From assembly GCF_036250065.1 (NCBI RefSeq), contig NZ_CP109199.1, forward strand, positions 6,942,001-7,006,000: DNA of 64,000 bases, written 5' to 3'. Of the stretch, positions 1 to 7,388 are shown piece after piece. Position 1 is the stretch's first letter. The number at the start of each line of letters is the position of its first letter. This stretch comes from Micromonospora sp. NBC_01699. Its GTDB lineage: Bacteria; Actinomycetota; Actinomycetes; Mycobacteriales; Micromonosporaceae. The notes below the pieces were generated by a model, which saw only the letters and a program-made list of their open reading frames with translations, was not told where the DNA came from and ran no database searches. The translations under genes were made by a program, and so were the position numbers.

Positions 1-683
1 GACCGGGGCACCCGGCCCGCCAGCCGCCAGTGCAACGACGGCCAGGTGAGCACCGTGAGCCGGCTCCACCGGCCATAGTCACCGGTGCGTTTGCGGGCGT
101 ACTCCAGTTGGGTGAGCAGGGTCGCCGAGGTGAGCCGGGGTGCCCGCAGGCACCGGTCGACCACCCCGGCGGTCAGCGCCCACGGGATGTTGCCCACCAC
201 CGCGTACGGCTCGTCGGGTGCGCGGGCGGCGAGGAAATCCTCGGCCAGGCAGGTGACGTTCGTCAGCGGTGCGCAGGTGTCGGCCAGCACCGGGACCAGG
301 TACGGGTCGATCTCGTACGCCAGCACCCGGCCGGACCGCGCGGCCAGTGCCCGGGTCAGCACCCCGCGCCCGGCGCCCACCTCGACGACCAGGTCGTCCG
401 GTCCGGGCCGGGCGGCGGCCACGATCTGCCGGACGGCGTCGGGATGATGCAGGAAGTTCTGCGACAGTACGCGACGGGACCGGTCACGCTCGGTGTTCCG
501 GCCCGGCTGACGGCCCGCTTGCCGGGCGGCCCCGGCGGCCGAGGGTGGCCCGTTGTCGGGTTGCCGCGTGAGTGGGGACGGCCCGCTCTCGGGTTGCCGC
601 GCGGGCGGGGGTGGCTCGTTGTCAGGGTGCCGGGCGGTCCCGGCGGGTTGGTGCGGTCGGTTGACGGGTTGGCGAGGTGCCAC
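1..683 (-). CDS. erm: Erm-family 23S rRNA adenine N6-methyltransferase (N-terminal part; runs off left edge)
   Basis: Methylates A2058 of 23S rRNA in this family, giving macrolide-lincosamide-streptogramin B resistance. Reading the minus strand from GTG 683 gives TERDRSRR, VLSQNFLHH, then a SAM-binding region with VEVGAGRG, YEIDP, the NIPW motif IV and LEYARKRTGDYGRWS, which is strongly ErmE-like. AAGGA at 692-696 sits 8 nt before the GTG and supports this start. Residues 1 to about 60 form an extension rich in RQP(D/E)xGP repeats instead of the short basic tail of ErmE. The C-terminal RNA-binding part lies outside the window. KsgA is an alternative, but the TERDR and RKRTGDYGR motifs favour Erm. 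Confidence 0.88.
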   Translation of the reverse strand, partial: MAPRQPVNRPHQPAGTARHPDNEPPPPARQPESGPSPLTRQPDNGPPSAAGAARQAGRQPGRNTERDRSRRVLSQNFLHHPDAVRQIVAAARPGPDDLVVEVGAGRGVLTRALAARSGRVLAYEIDPYLVPVLADTCAPLTNVTCLAEDFLAARAPDEPYAVVGNIPWALTAGVVDRCLRAPRLTSATLLTQLEYARKRTGDYGRWSRLTVLTWPSLHWRLAGRVPR

Positions 684-733
684 GGCCGGTGTCCTTGTCT
701 GCCGCCACGGTGAACAGGACCGGGCGGCGATCC

Positions 734-855
734 GGACAGGCACGACGAGTCGGGGCCTGTCCGAGCGGGATCTGGACTCGGATCGGCCCTGGGTGTGCGC
801 GGCGGACACGGCGCAGCGGAGCCACTGGACCGGCCTGGTGCCGTCCAGCGGGCTC
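734..855 (-). promoter_or_regulatory. Candidate erm attenuator hairpins between leader ORF and erm start
   Basis: The minus-strand leader between the small ORF ending at 862 and the erm start at 683 holds several inverted repeats. GAGCC-a-CTGGAC pairs with GTCCAG-cg-GGCTC (819-855), CCGAG with CTCGG (761-781), and GGACAGG with CCTGTCC (734-762). The last two share bases 761-762, so they compete. With the upstream small ORF, this is the layout of a translational or transcriptional attenuator. It is inferred from sequence only. The rest of 684-1080 shows no other gene. Confidence 0.4.
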
Positions 856-861
856 GGAAGA

Positions 862-1005
862 TCAGGCGGCGTGCACGTCCTGGCAGACCAGGGCCGTACG
901 CCGGACTCGCGGGCGGGACGCCAACAGCTGGCCCCACGCGGCCGGCGCGGCGGCCACGTTGATCAGGGCATGCGTGAACGTGCACATGGCGGCCACGCTA
1001 ACCAT
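862..1005 (-). CDS. Candidate 47-aa erm leader peptide
   Basis: A short ORF from ATG 1005 to TGA 862, too short for usual gene calling, lies 178 bp upstream of erm on the same strand. It encodes 47 residues with RPRVRR at residues 31-36. Macrolide-bound ribosomes are known to stall at Arg/Lys-X-Arg/Lys motifs in several erm leader peptides, and this peptide has two overlapping ones (RPR and RVR). A second ATG at 987 would give 41 residues. The upstream ribosome site is weak (GGGG about 10 nt before ATG 1005). I do not recognise the peptide itself. It could be a chance ORF in GC-rich DNA. Confidence 0.38.
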   Translation of the reverse strand: MVSVAAMCTFTHALINVAAAPAAWGQLLASRPRVRRTALVCQDVHAA

Positions 1006-1030
1006 GGGCGATATCCCCGGCAACCGATTT

Positions 1031-1100
1031 CCGGCGGCGGGACACCCGAAACTCAGCCCGGCGGCGGGACGCCCCGAAACTCAGCCCGGCAGCCGGACCG
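1031..1100. repeat. Tandem duplication spanning the stop codon of the oxidoreductase gene
   Basis: A 26-28 bp unit containing CCCGAAACTCAG occurs at 1031-1056 and 1057-1084, and a partial third copy of its start (CCCGGC) follows within the gene. On the minus strand each copy carries GGGCTGAGTTTCGGG, so the TGA stop at 1083-1081 is repeated downstream. Similar stop-containing iterations lie at 3828-3878 and 49094-49194. Confidence 0.75.
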
Positions 1101-1986
1101 TACGGCTCTGCCGGCGGGCCGCCTCGGCGGCGTCGAGTACGGCCACCACCTCCCGGCCGAACCGTACGTCACACGGGTGGTCCCGGGCACCGGAGTCGAC
1201 GTCCTCGACCAACTGGTCCAGGGCCAGCGAGAGGGCCTCCACGGCGGTGCCGTTCCCGCTCGGCACGCTTTCCACCCCGTTCTCGCCGTAGAAGACGAAG
1301 TCGAAGGTCCGGGCCGCCGGTGCCGCGTTCAGGGTCAGCGAGAGGGTGCTGGTCGCGCCGGTGACGTGGGCGAGCATCAGGTGGATGGTGTCGCGTGGGC
1401 CGTCCAGCGCGGACACCTGGGTCACCCGGCCGAGCACCGGCACGATGATCGACAGGGCGTGCGGGCCGATGTCCCAGAGCGCGCCCCGCTCCCGCCGCCA
1501 CGGCGACGCGCCGTACGGGTTTCCCGGCTCGAAGATCGAGGCGAACATGGTGGCGCGGGCGCCGTACCAGCCGCCGGCGGCCGCGGTCGAGCTGAGGAAT
1601 CCGGCCACGTTCGGGTGGAACCGATTGGTGAAGAAGACCAGCGACGCCACCCCGGCCCGCGCGGTGGCGCTCATCACCCGCTCCGCGTCGGGCAGGCTCA
1701 GCGCCAGCGGCTTGTCCAGCAGCAGGTGCTTGCCGGCGATGGCGGCCTGGACCGCTATGTCAGCCTGGATGTCCGGCGGTAGCGCCACGGAGACCGCGTC
1801 GACCGTCTCGATCAACTCGTCCACGTCGTCGAAGGCCGGTACGCCGTACCGCTGGCCCAGCGCCCTGGTCTTGTCGTGGTCACGGCCCCAGATGCCGGCG
1901 AGTTGCGCCTTCGGGTGCGCGGCGAGCGCCGCCGCGTGTGTCTCGGCGGCCCAGTGACCCGTGCCGAACAGCCCGAACCGTAGCAA
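1081..1986 (-). CDS. Gfo/Idh/MocA-family NAD(P)-dependent oxidoreductase
   Basis: The N-terminal Rossmann fold begins LRFGLFGTGHWA, with the dinucleotide-binding GxGxxA pattern. A DKP motif in the position of the family EKP motif ('LLLDKPLALS') follows at about residue 95. The C-terminal alpha/beta domain covers the remainder. The protein has 301 residues from the TTG at 1986, which is preceded by a strong GAGGAGAGGAG site. A GTG at 2049 would add 21 low-complexity residues and lacks such a site. The family oxidises or reduces sugars, inositols and related polyols; the substrate cannot be told here. It stands alone, upstream of erm on the same strand. Confidence 0.85.
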   Translation of the reverse strand: MLRFGLFGTGHWAAETHAAALAAHPKAQLAGIWGRDHDKTRALGQRYGVPAFDDVDELIETVDAVSVALPPDIQADIAVQAAIAGKHLLLDKPLALSLPDAERVMSATARAGVASLVFFTNRFHPNVAGFLSSTAAAGGWYGARATMFASIFEPGNPYGASPWRRERGALWDIGPHALSIIVPVLGRVTQVSALDGPRDTIHLMLAHVTGATSTLSLTLNAAPAARTFDFVFYGENGVESVPSGNGTAVEALSLALDQLVEDVDSGARDHPCDVRFGREVVAVLDAAEAARRQSRTVRLPG

Positions 1987-2106
1987 CGCCGGCTCCTCTC
2001 CTCGCCCGGCCAGCGCCGGTGGCGCCGGTGTCCGGCCGTACCCGGCCACCGTGGTTAACCTAGCGCCTCACCGGGCCCGCAACACGGCAGGCTCCGGCGA
2101 GCAGCC

Positions 2107-2829
2107 CTACCGGTGACGCCGGGGGCGGAGGAACCGGCGGCGGGAGGTGTGCCGCTGCACGGCCAGCAGGGCCTCGTCCGCCTCGGCCGCGGATTCGGCC
2201 GCCTCGTCGACCAGCGCCTCGGCGGCCACCTCGGCGACCCTGGCCGCCTGCTCGGCCCGGCGGAGCCCGGCCGCGGCCCGGTCGTGCGCCCGGCGGGCCG
2301 CGCCCTGCTCGATCCGGCAGCGTTCGGCGGCGCGTTCGCGCTCCTCCTGGGCCGGGTCCCAGTCACCGGACCGGCGGAACACCTCCCGCAGTTCCTGCAC
2401 CGAGATGTCCCCGCGTCGGTAGGCGGAGAGCGCGGCCCGGGACACTGCCCGTTCCCGCTCCGGGTCGTCGGCCGGGGCGCCGTCGGTGACCCTGGCCGCT
2501 CGCCGGCCGGCGAGCGCCGCCTGCCAGGCCCGGTCGTACGCCTGCTCGACGGTCTCCTGGGCGGTCCAGGCGGCATCCCTGGCCTGCTCCGCGATTGCCA
2601 CCTCGGCCCGTGCCAGCAGCGCCCGCTCGGCTGCGGCGGCCGCGTCGACCTGGGCCTGGGCGGCGTGTACGGCGAGTTCGTCGGCCTCCTCGCGCAACCG
2701 GCCCGGGTCGGGACGCGGGGTACGGGAGTGGTCGGCCAGCACCGCCAGCCCGAGCAGGGCGAGCACGACAAAACCGCCGGCCATCAGCAATGCCCACACA
2801 CCCGTCGCGCCCACGCCGTCGCTCCCCAC
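2107..2829 (-). CDS. Membrane-anchored coiled-coil protein, function unknown
   Basis: A 240-residue protein from GTG 2829. A single transmembrane helix at about residues 9-30 (ALLMAGGFVVLALLGLAVL) is followed by a long Ala/Glu/Arg-rich helical region with heptad character, then a basic C-terminus (RRRFLRPRRHR). It contains a YRRGDISVQELREVF segment resembling short-helix 'SHOCT-like' modules. The orientation suggests a cytoplasmic coiled coil tethered by its N-terminus. I do not recognise the family. The reading frame stays open further upstream, but composition and the hydrophobic start favour this N-terminus. No operon partner. Confidence 0.65.
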   Translation of the reverse strand: MGSDGVGATGVWALLMAGGFVVLALLGLAVLADHSRTPRPDPGRLREEADELAVHAAQAQVDAAAAAERALLARAEVAIAEQARDAAWTAQETVEQAYDRAWQAALAGRRAARVTDGAPADDPERERAVSRAALSAYRRGDISVQELREVFRRSGDWDPAQEERERAAERCRIEQGAARRAHDRAAAGLRRAEQAARVAEVAAEALVDEAAESAAEADEALLAVQRHTSRRRFLRPRRHR

Positions 2830-3012
2830 GGTCCGTGTCGCCCAACCGGAGCCCTGCCCGGAACCCCGCCGGACCCCGTTGTGAACCGGTGCGGCCCGGC
2901 TCGGAGCCCAACCGGACCGATGATAGACGTGTGCTGATGGAGTGACCAGCCGTGACGGGTGCCCGGTGGGCAGGTCGGAGTGGCCCGCGGCGGGCTCACT
3001 AGGCTGTCGGGC

Positions 3013-3378
3013 GTGAACGGCTCCCTGGTGACGGTGACGATCGTGCTCTCGCTCGTACTCGCCGGGTGGAGCCTGATCACGACGTTGCGCAACCGGGCAC
3101 CGGACCTGACCCACCTGGTCGGCCTGGCGATCGTGGAGGCGAGCCTGCTGGTCCTCGCCGGCCTGGCGCTCGCCGCGTGGGCCGGCGGCGAGCAGCCCGG
3201 TGAACCCGGCACCTTCTTCGGCTACCTGGTCACCCTGGTCTGCCTGCCGCCGCTGGCCGGAGTGCTGGCCCGGATGGAACCGACCCGGTGGGGCTCGGTG
3301 ATCGTGACGGTGGTCTGCCTGGTCATCCCGGTCGTCGTGGTACGGCTCCAGCAGACCTGGGAGGTGACCGGTGGCTGA
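3013..3378 (+). CDS. Small integral membrane protein (four predicted helices)
   Basis: The 121 residues start at GTG 3013 and are almost entirely hydrophobic, with helices at about 5-22, 33-55, 66-84 and 93-111. The order is short loop, TM, basic loop (LRNRAPDL), TM, TM, TM. Its stop (TGA 3378) overlaps the start of the next membrane protein by 8 bp, so the two are very probably co-translated and may form one complex. This type of paired small membrane protein is common in actinomycetes without an assigned function. I do not recognise a catalytic motif. Confidence 0.7.
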   Translation: MNGSLVTVTIVLSLVLAGWSLITTLRNRAPDLTHLVGLAIVEASLLVLAGLALAAWAGGEQPGEPGTFFGYLVTLVCLPPLAGVLARMEPTRWGSVIVTVVCLVIPVVVVRLQQTWEVTGG

Positions 3379-3844
3379 ACAACCGACCGGAACGTCGGAA
3401 CCCGGAACGACGAAAGCTGGAACGACGACCGGGGCGTCGCCCTCGTCGGCGGGGCGGGTGACCAACGCCGGGCCCGGCCGGGTGCTGATCGCGGTCTACA
3501 TCCTGTTCGCGATCGCCGCCACCTCCCGCGCCGCCCTCCAGATCGCGACGAAGTTCGACGAGGCGCCGGTCGCGTACCTGCTGTCGGCGTTCGCGGCGGT
3601 GGTCTACATAGTGGCCACCGTCGGGCTGGCCCGCGCCGGTCGTACCGGTCGCCGGATCGCCCTGGTCTGCTGCACGGTGGAACTCGTCGGCGTGCTGGCG
3701 GTCGGCGCCACCAGCCTGCTCGACGCGGCTCTCTTCCCGGACGACACGGTCTGGTCCGGCTTCGGCGCGGGCTACGGCTACATTCCGCTGGTACTGCCGG
3801 TGCTCGGCCTGCTCTGGCTGCGCCGTACCCGGACACCAGCCTGA
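3371..3844 (+). CDS. Integral membrane protein, partner of the preceding gene
   Basis: A 157-residue protein. About 35 N-terminal residues are low-complexity Thr/Gly/Ser. Four transmembrane helices follow (about 37-55, 67-85, 93-120 and 130-150), and the C-terminus is basic (LRRTRTPA). The GTG start lies inside the end of the upstream gene, an 8-bp overlap, which implies translational coupling. Its last codons and stop lie in a 17-bp tandem repeat (3828-3878). No known domain is evident; transporter-accessory or envelope roles are possible but unsupported. Confidence 0.7.
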   Translation: MAEQPTGTSEPGTTKAGTTTGASPSSAGRVTNAGPGRVLIAVYILFAIAATSRAALQIATKFDEAPVAYLLSAFAAVVYIVATVGLARAGRTGRRIALVCCTVELVGVLAVGATSLLDAALFPDDTVWSGFGAGYGYIPLVLPVLGLLWLRRTRTPA

Positions 3845-3878
3845 CCCGGACACCAGCCTGACCCGGGCGGCAGCCTGA
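3828..3878. repeat. 17-bp tandem repeat carrying the stop codon
   Basis: CCCGGACACCAGCCTGA is present twice exactly (3828-3844, 3845-3861) and once as CCCGGGCGGCAGCCTGA (3862-3878). The first copy ends with the TGA of the membrane-protein gene, and each further copy also ends in TGA. Confidence 0.85.
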
Positions 3879-3897
3879 CCCGCGCGGCGGTCGCCGG

Positions 3898-4677
3898 CTA
3901 GTCGCGCGGGCCGCCCGCCACGTAGATCACCTGACCGGAGACGAACGACGCCCCCTCGCTGGCCAGGTACGAGATGGTGTGCGCCACGTCCTCCGGCCGG
4001 CCGACCCGGCGGACCGGGATCTCGGCGGCACCGGCCCGCTGGAAATCGTCGAAGTCGACCCCGATCCGGGCGGCGGTCGCGGCGGTCATGTCGGTCACGA
4101 TGAAGCCGGGCGCCACCGCGTTCGCGGTGATGCCGAACGGCCCCAGCTCGATCGCCAGGGTCTTGGTGAAGCCCTGCAACCCGGCCTTGGCCGCCGCGTA
4201 GTTGGCCTGCCCCCGGTTGCCCAGGGCGGAGGTGCTGGACAGGTTGACGATCCGGCCCCAGCGCTGCTTGACCATGTGCTTCTGCACCGCCCGAGTGAAC
4301 AGGAAGGCGCCGCGCAGGTGGACGCCCAGTACGGTGTCCCAGTCCGCGTCGGTCATCTTGAACAGCAGGTTGTCCCGGAGCACCCCGGCGTTGTTCACCA
4401 GCACGGCGGGCGCGCCCAGTTCGGCGGCGACCCGCTCGACCGCCGCCTGCACCTGCTCCGGGTCGACCACATCGGCACCGACCGCGAGCGCCCGGCCACC
4501 GGCCGCGACGATCGACTCCACGGTCGCCGCGGCGGCCGACTCGTCCAGGTCCACCACGGCGACGGCCAGGCCGTCGGTGGCGAGCCGCCGGGCGGTGGCC
4601 GCCCCGATGCCTCGGGCGGCGCCGGTGACGATGGCGACGCGGGACTGTTCCGACTCGACAGTGGGCTGTTCCGACAT
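3898..4677 (-). CDS. fabG: 3-oxoacyl-ACP reductase-like short-chain dehydrogenase
   Basis: NAD(P)H-dependent SDR of 259 residues. The cofactor motif TGAARGIG is at 18-25 and NNAG at 95-98. The catalytic triad is S147, Y160 and K164 (YAAAK), and the C-terminus has VSGQVIYVAGG, typical of FabG. The ATG at 4677 follows GGGAGGTAATC, an excellent ribosome site; an upstream in-frame extension is not needed. FabG proteins reduce beta-ketoacyl-ACP, but stand-alone homologues may reduce acetoacetyl-CoA or other ketones. Its neighbour 37 bp downstream on the same strand is the GH13 enzyme, and nothing links them functionally. Confidence 0.88.
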   Translation of the reverse strand: MSEQPTVESEQSRVAIVTGAARGIGAATARRLATDGLAVAVVDLDESAAAATVESIVAAGGRALAVGADVVDPEQVQAAVERVAAELGAPAVLVNNAGVLRDNLLFKMTDADWDTVLGVHLRGAFLFTRAVQKHMVKQRWGRIVNLSSTSALGNRGQANYAAAKAGLQGFTKTLAIELGPFGITANAVAPGFIVTDMTAATAARIGVDFDDFQRAGAAEIPVRRVGRPEDVAHTISYLASEGASFVSGQVIYVAGGPRD

Positions 4678-4714
4678 GATTACCTCCCGGTAACTTACGC
4701 TCGGCGGGAGGAGC

Positions 4715-6373
4715 TTAACCCAGCATGCCCGGGCCGCGGTGCAACCGGATCCAGCGATAGCCGTACCCGGCCACGGCCAGCGCGTCGAGCTTGCCGACCG
4801 GGGCGTACTCCTGGTCGGCGAGCACGTCACCGGGGAGATCCGCCTCGGCGTACAGGTCGCCGAGGTCCACCACCGCGTCGGACGTACCGAGGTTGTGCAG
4901 GAACAGCATCGTGCCGCTCGGGCCGTCGGCTCGATGCGCCAGCACCCCCGGCGGCATCACCCGGTCCAGGTCCGTACACCGGCCCGAGCCGACCTCCGGG
5001 GCCTCCCGCAGCGTACGGATCATCCGCTCGAACCAGGACAGCAACGAACCCGGGTCGTGCCGTTGCGCGGTCACGTTCACCCGCTCGTAGCCGTACTCGC
5101 CGCCGGTGATGACCGGGCGGATCAGGTGCTCCGGCTCGGCGGCGGAGAAGCCGGCGTTGTCCTGGAACGACCACTGCATAGGGGTACGGATCGCGTCCCG
5201 CCCGTCCAGCGACAGGTCCTCCCCCATCCCGATCTCCTCGCCGTAGCGCAGCACCGGTGTGCCGCGCAGCGAGAACTGCAACGCGTACGCCAGCTCGATC
5301 CGCCGCCGGTCGCCACCGAGCATCGGGGCCAGCCGCCGCCGGATGCCCCGGCCGTACAGGCGCATCCCCTCGTCCGGGCCGAACTGCTCGAACACCTGGT
5401 CGCGCTGCTCGGCGGTGAGCCGGGACAGGTCGATCTCGTCGTGGTTGCGCAGGAAGGTGGCCCACTGCCCGCCGTAGGGCAACTCGGGGGTGTCCCGCAA
5501 CGCCTCGATGATCGGCTCCGGGTCCTGCCGGGCCAGGGCGAGCACCAGGCGCCCGTTGAGCATGAAGTCGAACAGCATGTGCAGCCGGTTGGCGGAGCCG
5601 CCCCGGTCGCCGAAGTAGTGCACGAGCTGGGCCGGTTCGACGTTCGCCTCGGCCAGCAGGACCGCGTCGGCCCGGCGCCACTGCGCGTGCTGGCGCAGCT
5701 CGGTGACGAACTCGAAGTCCTTGGGCGAGTCCGGGTTGCCCGGTTCGGTCAGCTCGATGATGAACGGCACGGCGTCGATCCGGAACCCGGAGACACCGAG
5801 CTGGAGCCAGAACGAGACGATCTTCTTGATCTCCTCGCGTACCGCCGGGTTGGCCATGTTCAGATCCGGCTGAAACCGGTAGAACCGGTGGTAGAACCAG
5901 GACTTCGCGGTGCGGTCGTAGCTCCACGTCTCGTCCTGCTCGCCGGGGAAGACCATGCCCTGCTTGCGGTCCGGCGGCGCCTCGTCGGACCAGACATACC
6001 AGTCCCGGTACGGCGAGTCCGGCGACGAGCGGGCCGACCGGAACCACGGGTGCTCGTCCGAGGTGTGGTTCACCACCAGGTCGATGATCACCCGAATGCC
6101 CCGGTTCCGGGCCTGGTGCAGCAGTTCGGCGAAGTCGCCGAGGGTGCCGAAGCGCGGGTCGACGTTGTAGAAGTCGGTGGCGTCGTAACCGTCGTCCTTG
6201 TTCGGCGACGGGTGGATCGGGTGCAGCCACAGGCAGGTGACCCCGAGCCGGGCCAGGTAGTCCAGCCGGCCGATCAGCCCGCGAAGGTCGCCGACCCCGT
6301 CGCCGTCCGAGTCCGCGTACGTGTCAATGTCGAGGCAGTAGACGACTGCCTCGGAATACCACCGGTCACCCAT
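4715..6373 (-). CDS. GH13 alpha-glucosyl enzyme, trehalose-synthase-like
   Basis: A 552-residue cytoplasmic (beta/alpha)8 enzyme. All four GH13 regions are present: DLVVNH at 98-103, FRID with nucleophile D200, AEAN with acid/base E242, and RNHDEID with D312. The 'DSDGDGVGDL' loop at 21-30 and the order YDATDFYNVDPRFG, then NPAVREE, match trehalose synthase (TreS), which interconverts maltose and trehalose. Oligo-1,6-glucosidases and sucrose isomerases share this scaffold, so the substrate is not certain. There is no fused maltokinase domain. The C-terminal beta domain ends in GYRWIRLH. ATG 6373 follows GGAAAAGG. Confidence 0.82.
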   Translation of the reverse strand: MGDRWYSEAVVYCLDIDTYADSDGDGVGDLRGLIGRLDYLARLGVTCLWLHPIHPSPNKDDGYDATDFYNVDPRFGTLGDFAELLHQARNRGIRVIIDLVVNHTSDEHPWFRSARSSPDSPYRDWYVWSDEAPPDRKQGMVFPGEQDETWSYDRTAKSWFYHRFYRFQPDLNMANPAVREEIKKIVSFWLQLGVSGFRIDAVPFIIELTEPGNPDSPKDFEFVTELRQHAQWRRADAVLLAEANVEPAQLVHYFGDRGGSANRLHMLFDFMLNGRLVLALARQDPEPIIEALRDTPELPYGGQWATFLRNHDEIDLSRLTAEQRDQVFEQFGPDEGMRLYGRGIRRRLAPMLGGDRRRIELAYALQFSLRGTPVLRYGEEIGMGEDLSLDGRDAIRTPMQWSFQDNAGFSAAEPEHLIRPVITGGEYGYERVNVTAQRHDPGSLLSWFERMIRTLREAPEVGSGRCTDLDRVMPPGVLAHRADGPSGTMLFLHNLGTSDAVVDLGDLYAEADLPGDVLADQEYAPVGKLDALAVAGYGYRWIRLHRGPGMLG

Positions 6374-6519
6374 GCCCGACTGCCTTTTCCGGTACGCCGT
6401 ACCGGCAAACCGATCCCTGGTCGGGGCCGGCGGGTGTAGGAGTGGATCGTGGCGGGTAGGAGGTTTGTTTCCACCCGCCCGTCCGGAACGGGTCGAGGGC
6501 TACCGAGGGAGCAGCGTCG

Positions 6520-7203
6520 ATGTTGGTCAGCACCGCGGCGGAGCCGACCGAGATGGGCGGGCTGACCGGGTGGGTGGCCTCGGTCATCGACACGCTGGGG
6601 CCGTTCGGGGTCGGCCTGCTGGTCGCCCTGGAGAATCTCGTGCCGCCGGTCCCGAGCGAGATAGTGCTCGCGCTGGCCGGCTACCTGGCCGGCGAGGGCG
6701 GCGCGAACGTCTTCGTGATGGGGGTCGCGGCGACGGTCGGCTCGGTGGTCGGGGCGCTGGCGCTCTACTGGGTCGGCGCGGTCCTCGGCGAGGAGCGGCT
6801 CAAGCGTTGGCTCGACCGGATCCCGCTGGTCGACGCGGACGACCTGGACCGGGCCGACCGCTGGTTCGAGCGGTACGGCAGTTGGGCGGTGCTGCTCGGC
6901 CGGATGGTGCCGGTGGTCCGCAGCCTGGTCTCGGTGCCGGCCGGCGCCAACCGCATGCCGATCGGCCGGTTCCTGGCATTGACCACGCTGGGCAGCGGAA
7001 TCTGGAACTCGATCTTCATCGGGCTCGGGTTCGCGCTCGGCTCGCGCTGGCAGCAGATCGACCGGTACAGCACCTGGTTCGACCTGGCACTGCTCGCCGG
7101 CTTCGTACTCGTCGTCTCGACCTGGGTGCTCAAGCGGGTCCGCCGCCGCCGGTCACGGCGCCCGGAGAGCCGGGACCGGGCCGAACGTACGCCGGTCCGC
7201 TGA
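6520..7203 (+). CDS. DedA-family membrane protein
   Basis: 227 residues with the DedA/SNARE-associated signature: a re-entrant segment LVPPVPSEIVLALAGYLA at about 42-59, then an amphipathic stretch and the conserved GRMVPVVRSLVSVPAGA at about 127-143, followed by two transmembrane helices and a basic tail. DedA proteins act as lipid flippases or help maintain membrane potential; several translocate C55-P or phosphatidylethanolamine. The gene is divergent from the GH13 gene with a 146-bp shared upstream region, and GAGGGA precedes the ATG. A perfect hairpin lies downstream. Confidence 0.85.
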   Translation: MLVSTAAEPTEMGGLTGWVASVIDTLGPFGVGLLVALENLVPPVPSEIVLALAGYLAGEGGANVFVMGVAATVGSVVGALALYWVGAVLGEERLKRWLDRIPLVDADDLDRADRWFERYGSWAVLLGRMVPVVRSLVSVPAGANRMPIGRFLALTTLGSGIWNSIFIGLGFALGSRWQQIDRYSTWFDLALLAGFVLVVSTWVLKRVRRRRSRRPESRDRAERTPVR

Positions 7204-7300
7204 GCCGCGTACCCCGGTCTGTCCCGACCCGGGCGCGGGACAAGCGGCTGATCACCGTTGACCAGCCACTCGTCCCGCGCGCCCTGGTTGCGGGTCGGAG

Positions 7301-7337
7301 CGGTCGCCCCGGCACCGGTTGGGTGCCGGGGCGACCG
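7301..7337. terminator. Bidirectional hairpin between convergent genes
   Basis: A perfect 15-bp inverted repeat CGGTCGCCCCGGCAC / GTGCCGGGGCGACCG with a 7-nt loop lies between the convergent DedA and chitinase genes. There is no T-run, so it may act as a bidirectional GC-rich terminator. Confidence 0.7.
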
Positions 7338-7388
7338 GTCGTCAGTGCCGGGCGGTGCCGACGGTGAACGTCGCCGGAGAACCGGCGG

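Noticed and set aside
553-1782. 409-residue plus-strand ORF across the erm and oxidoreductase region
   Set aside because: Composition is shadow-like, and it crosses two genes that are supported on the minus strand.
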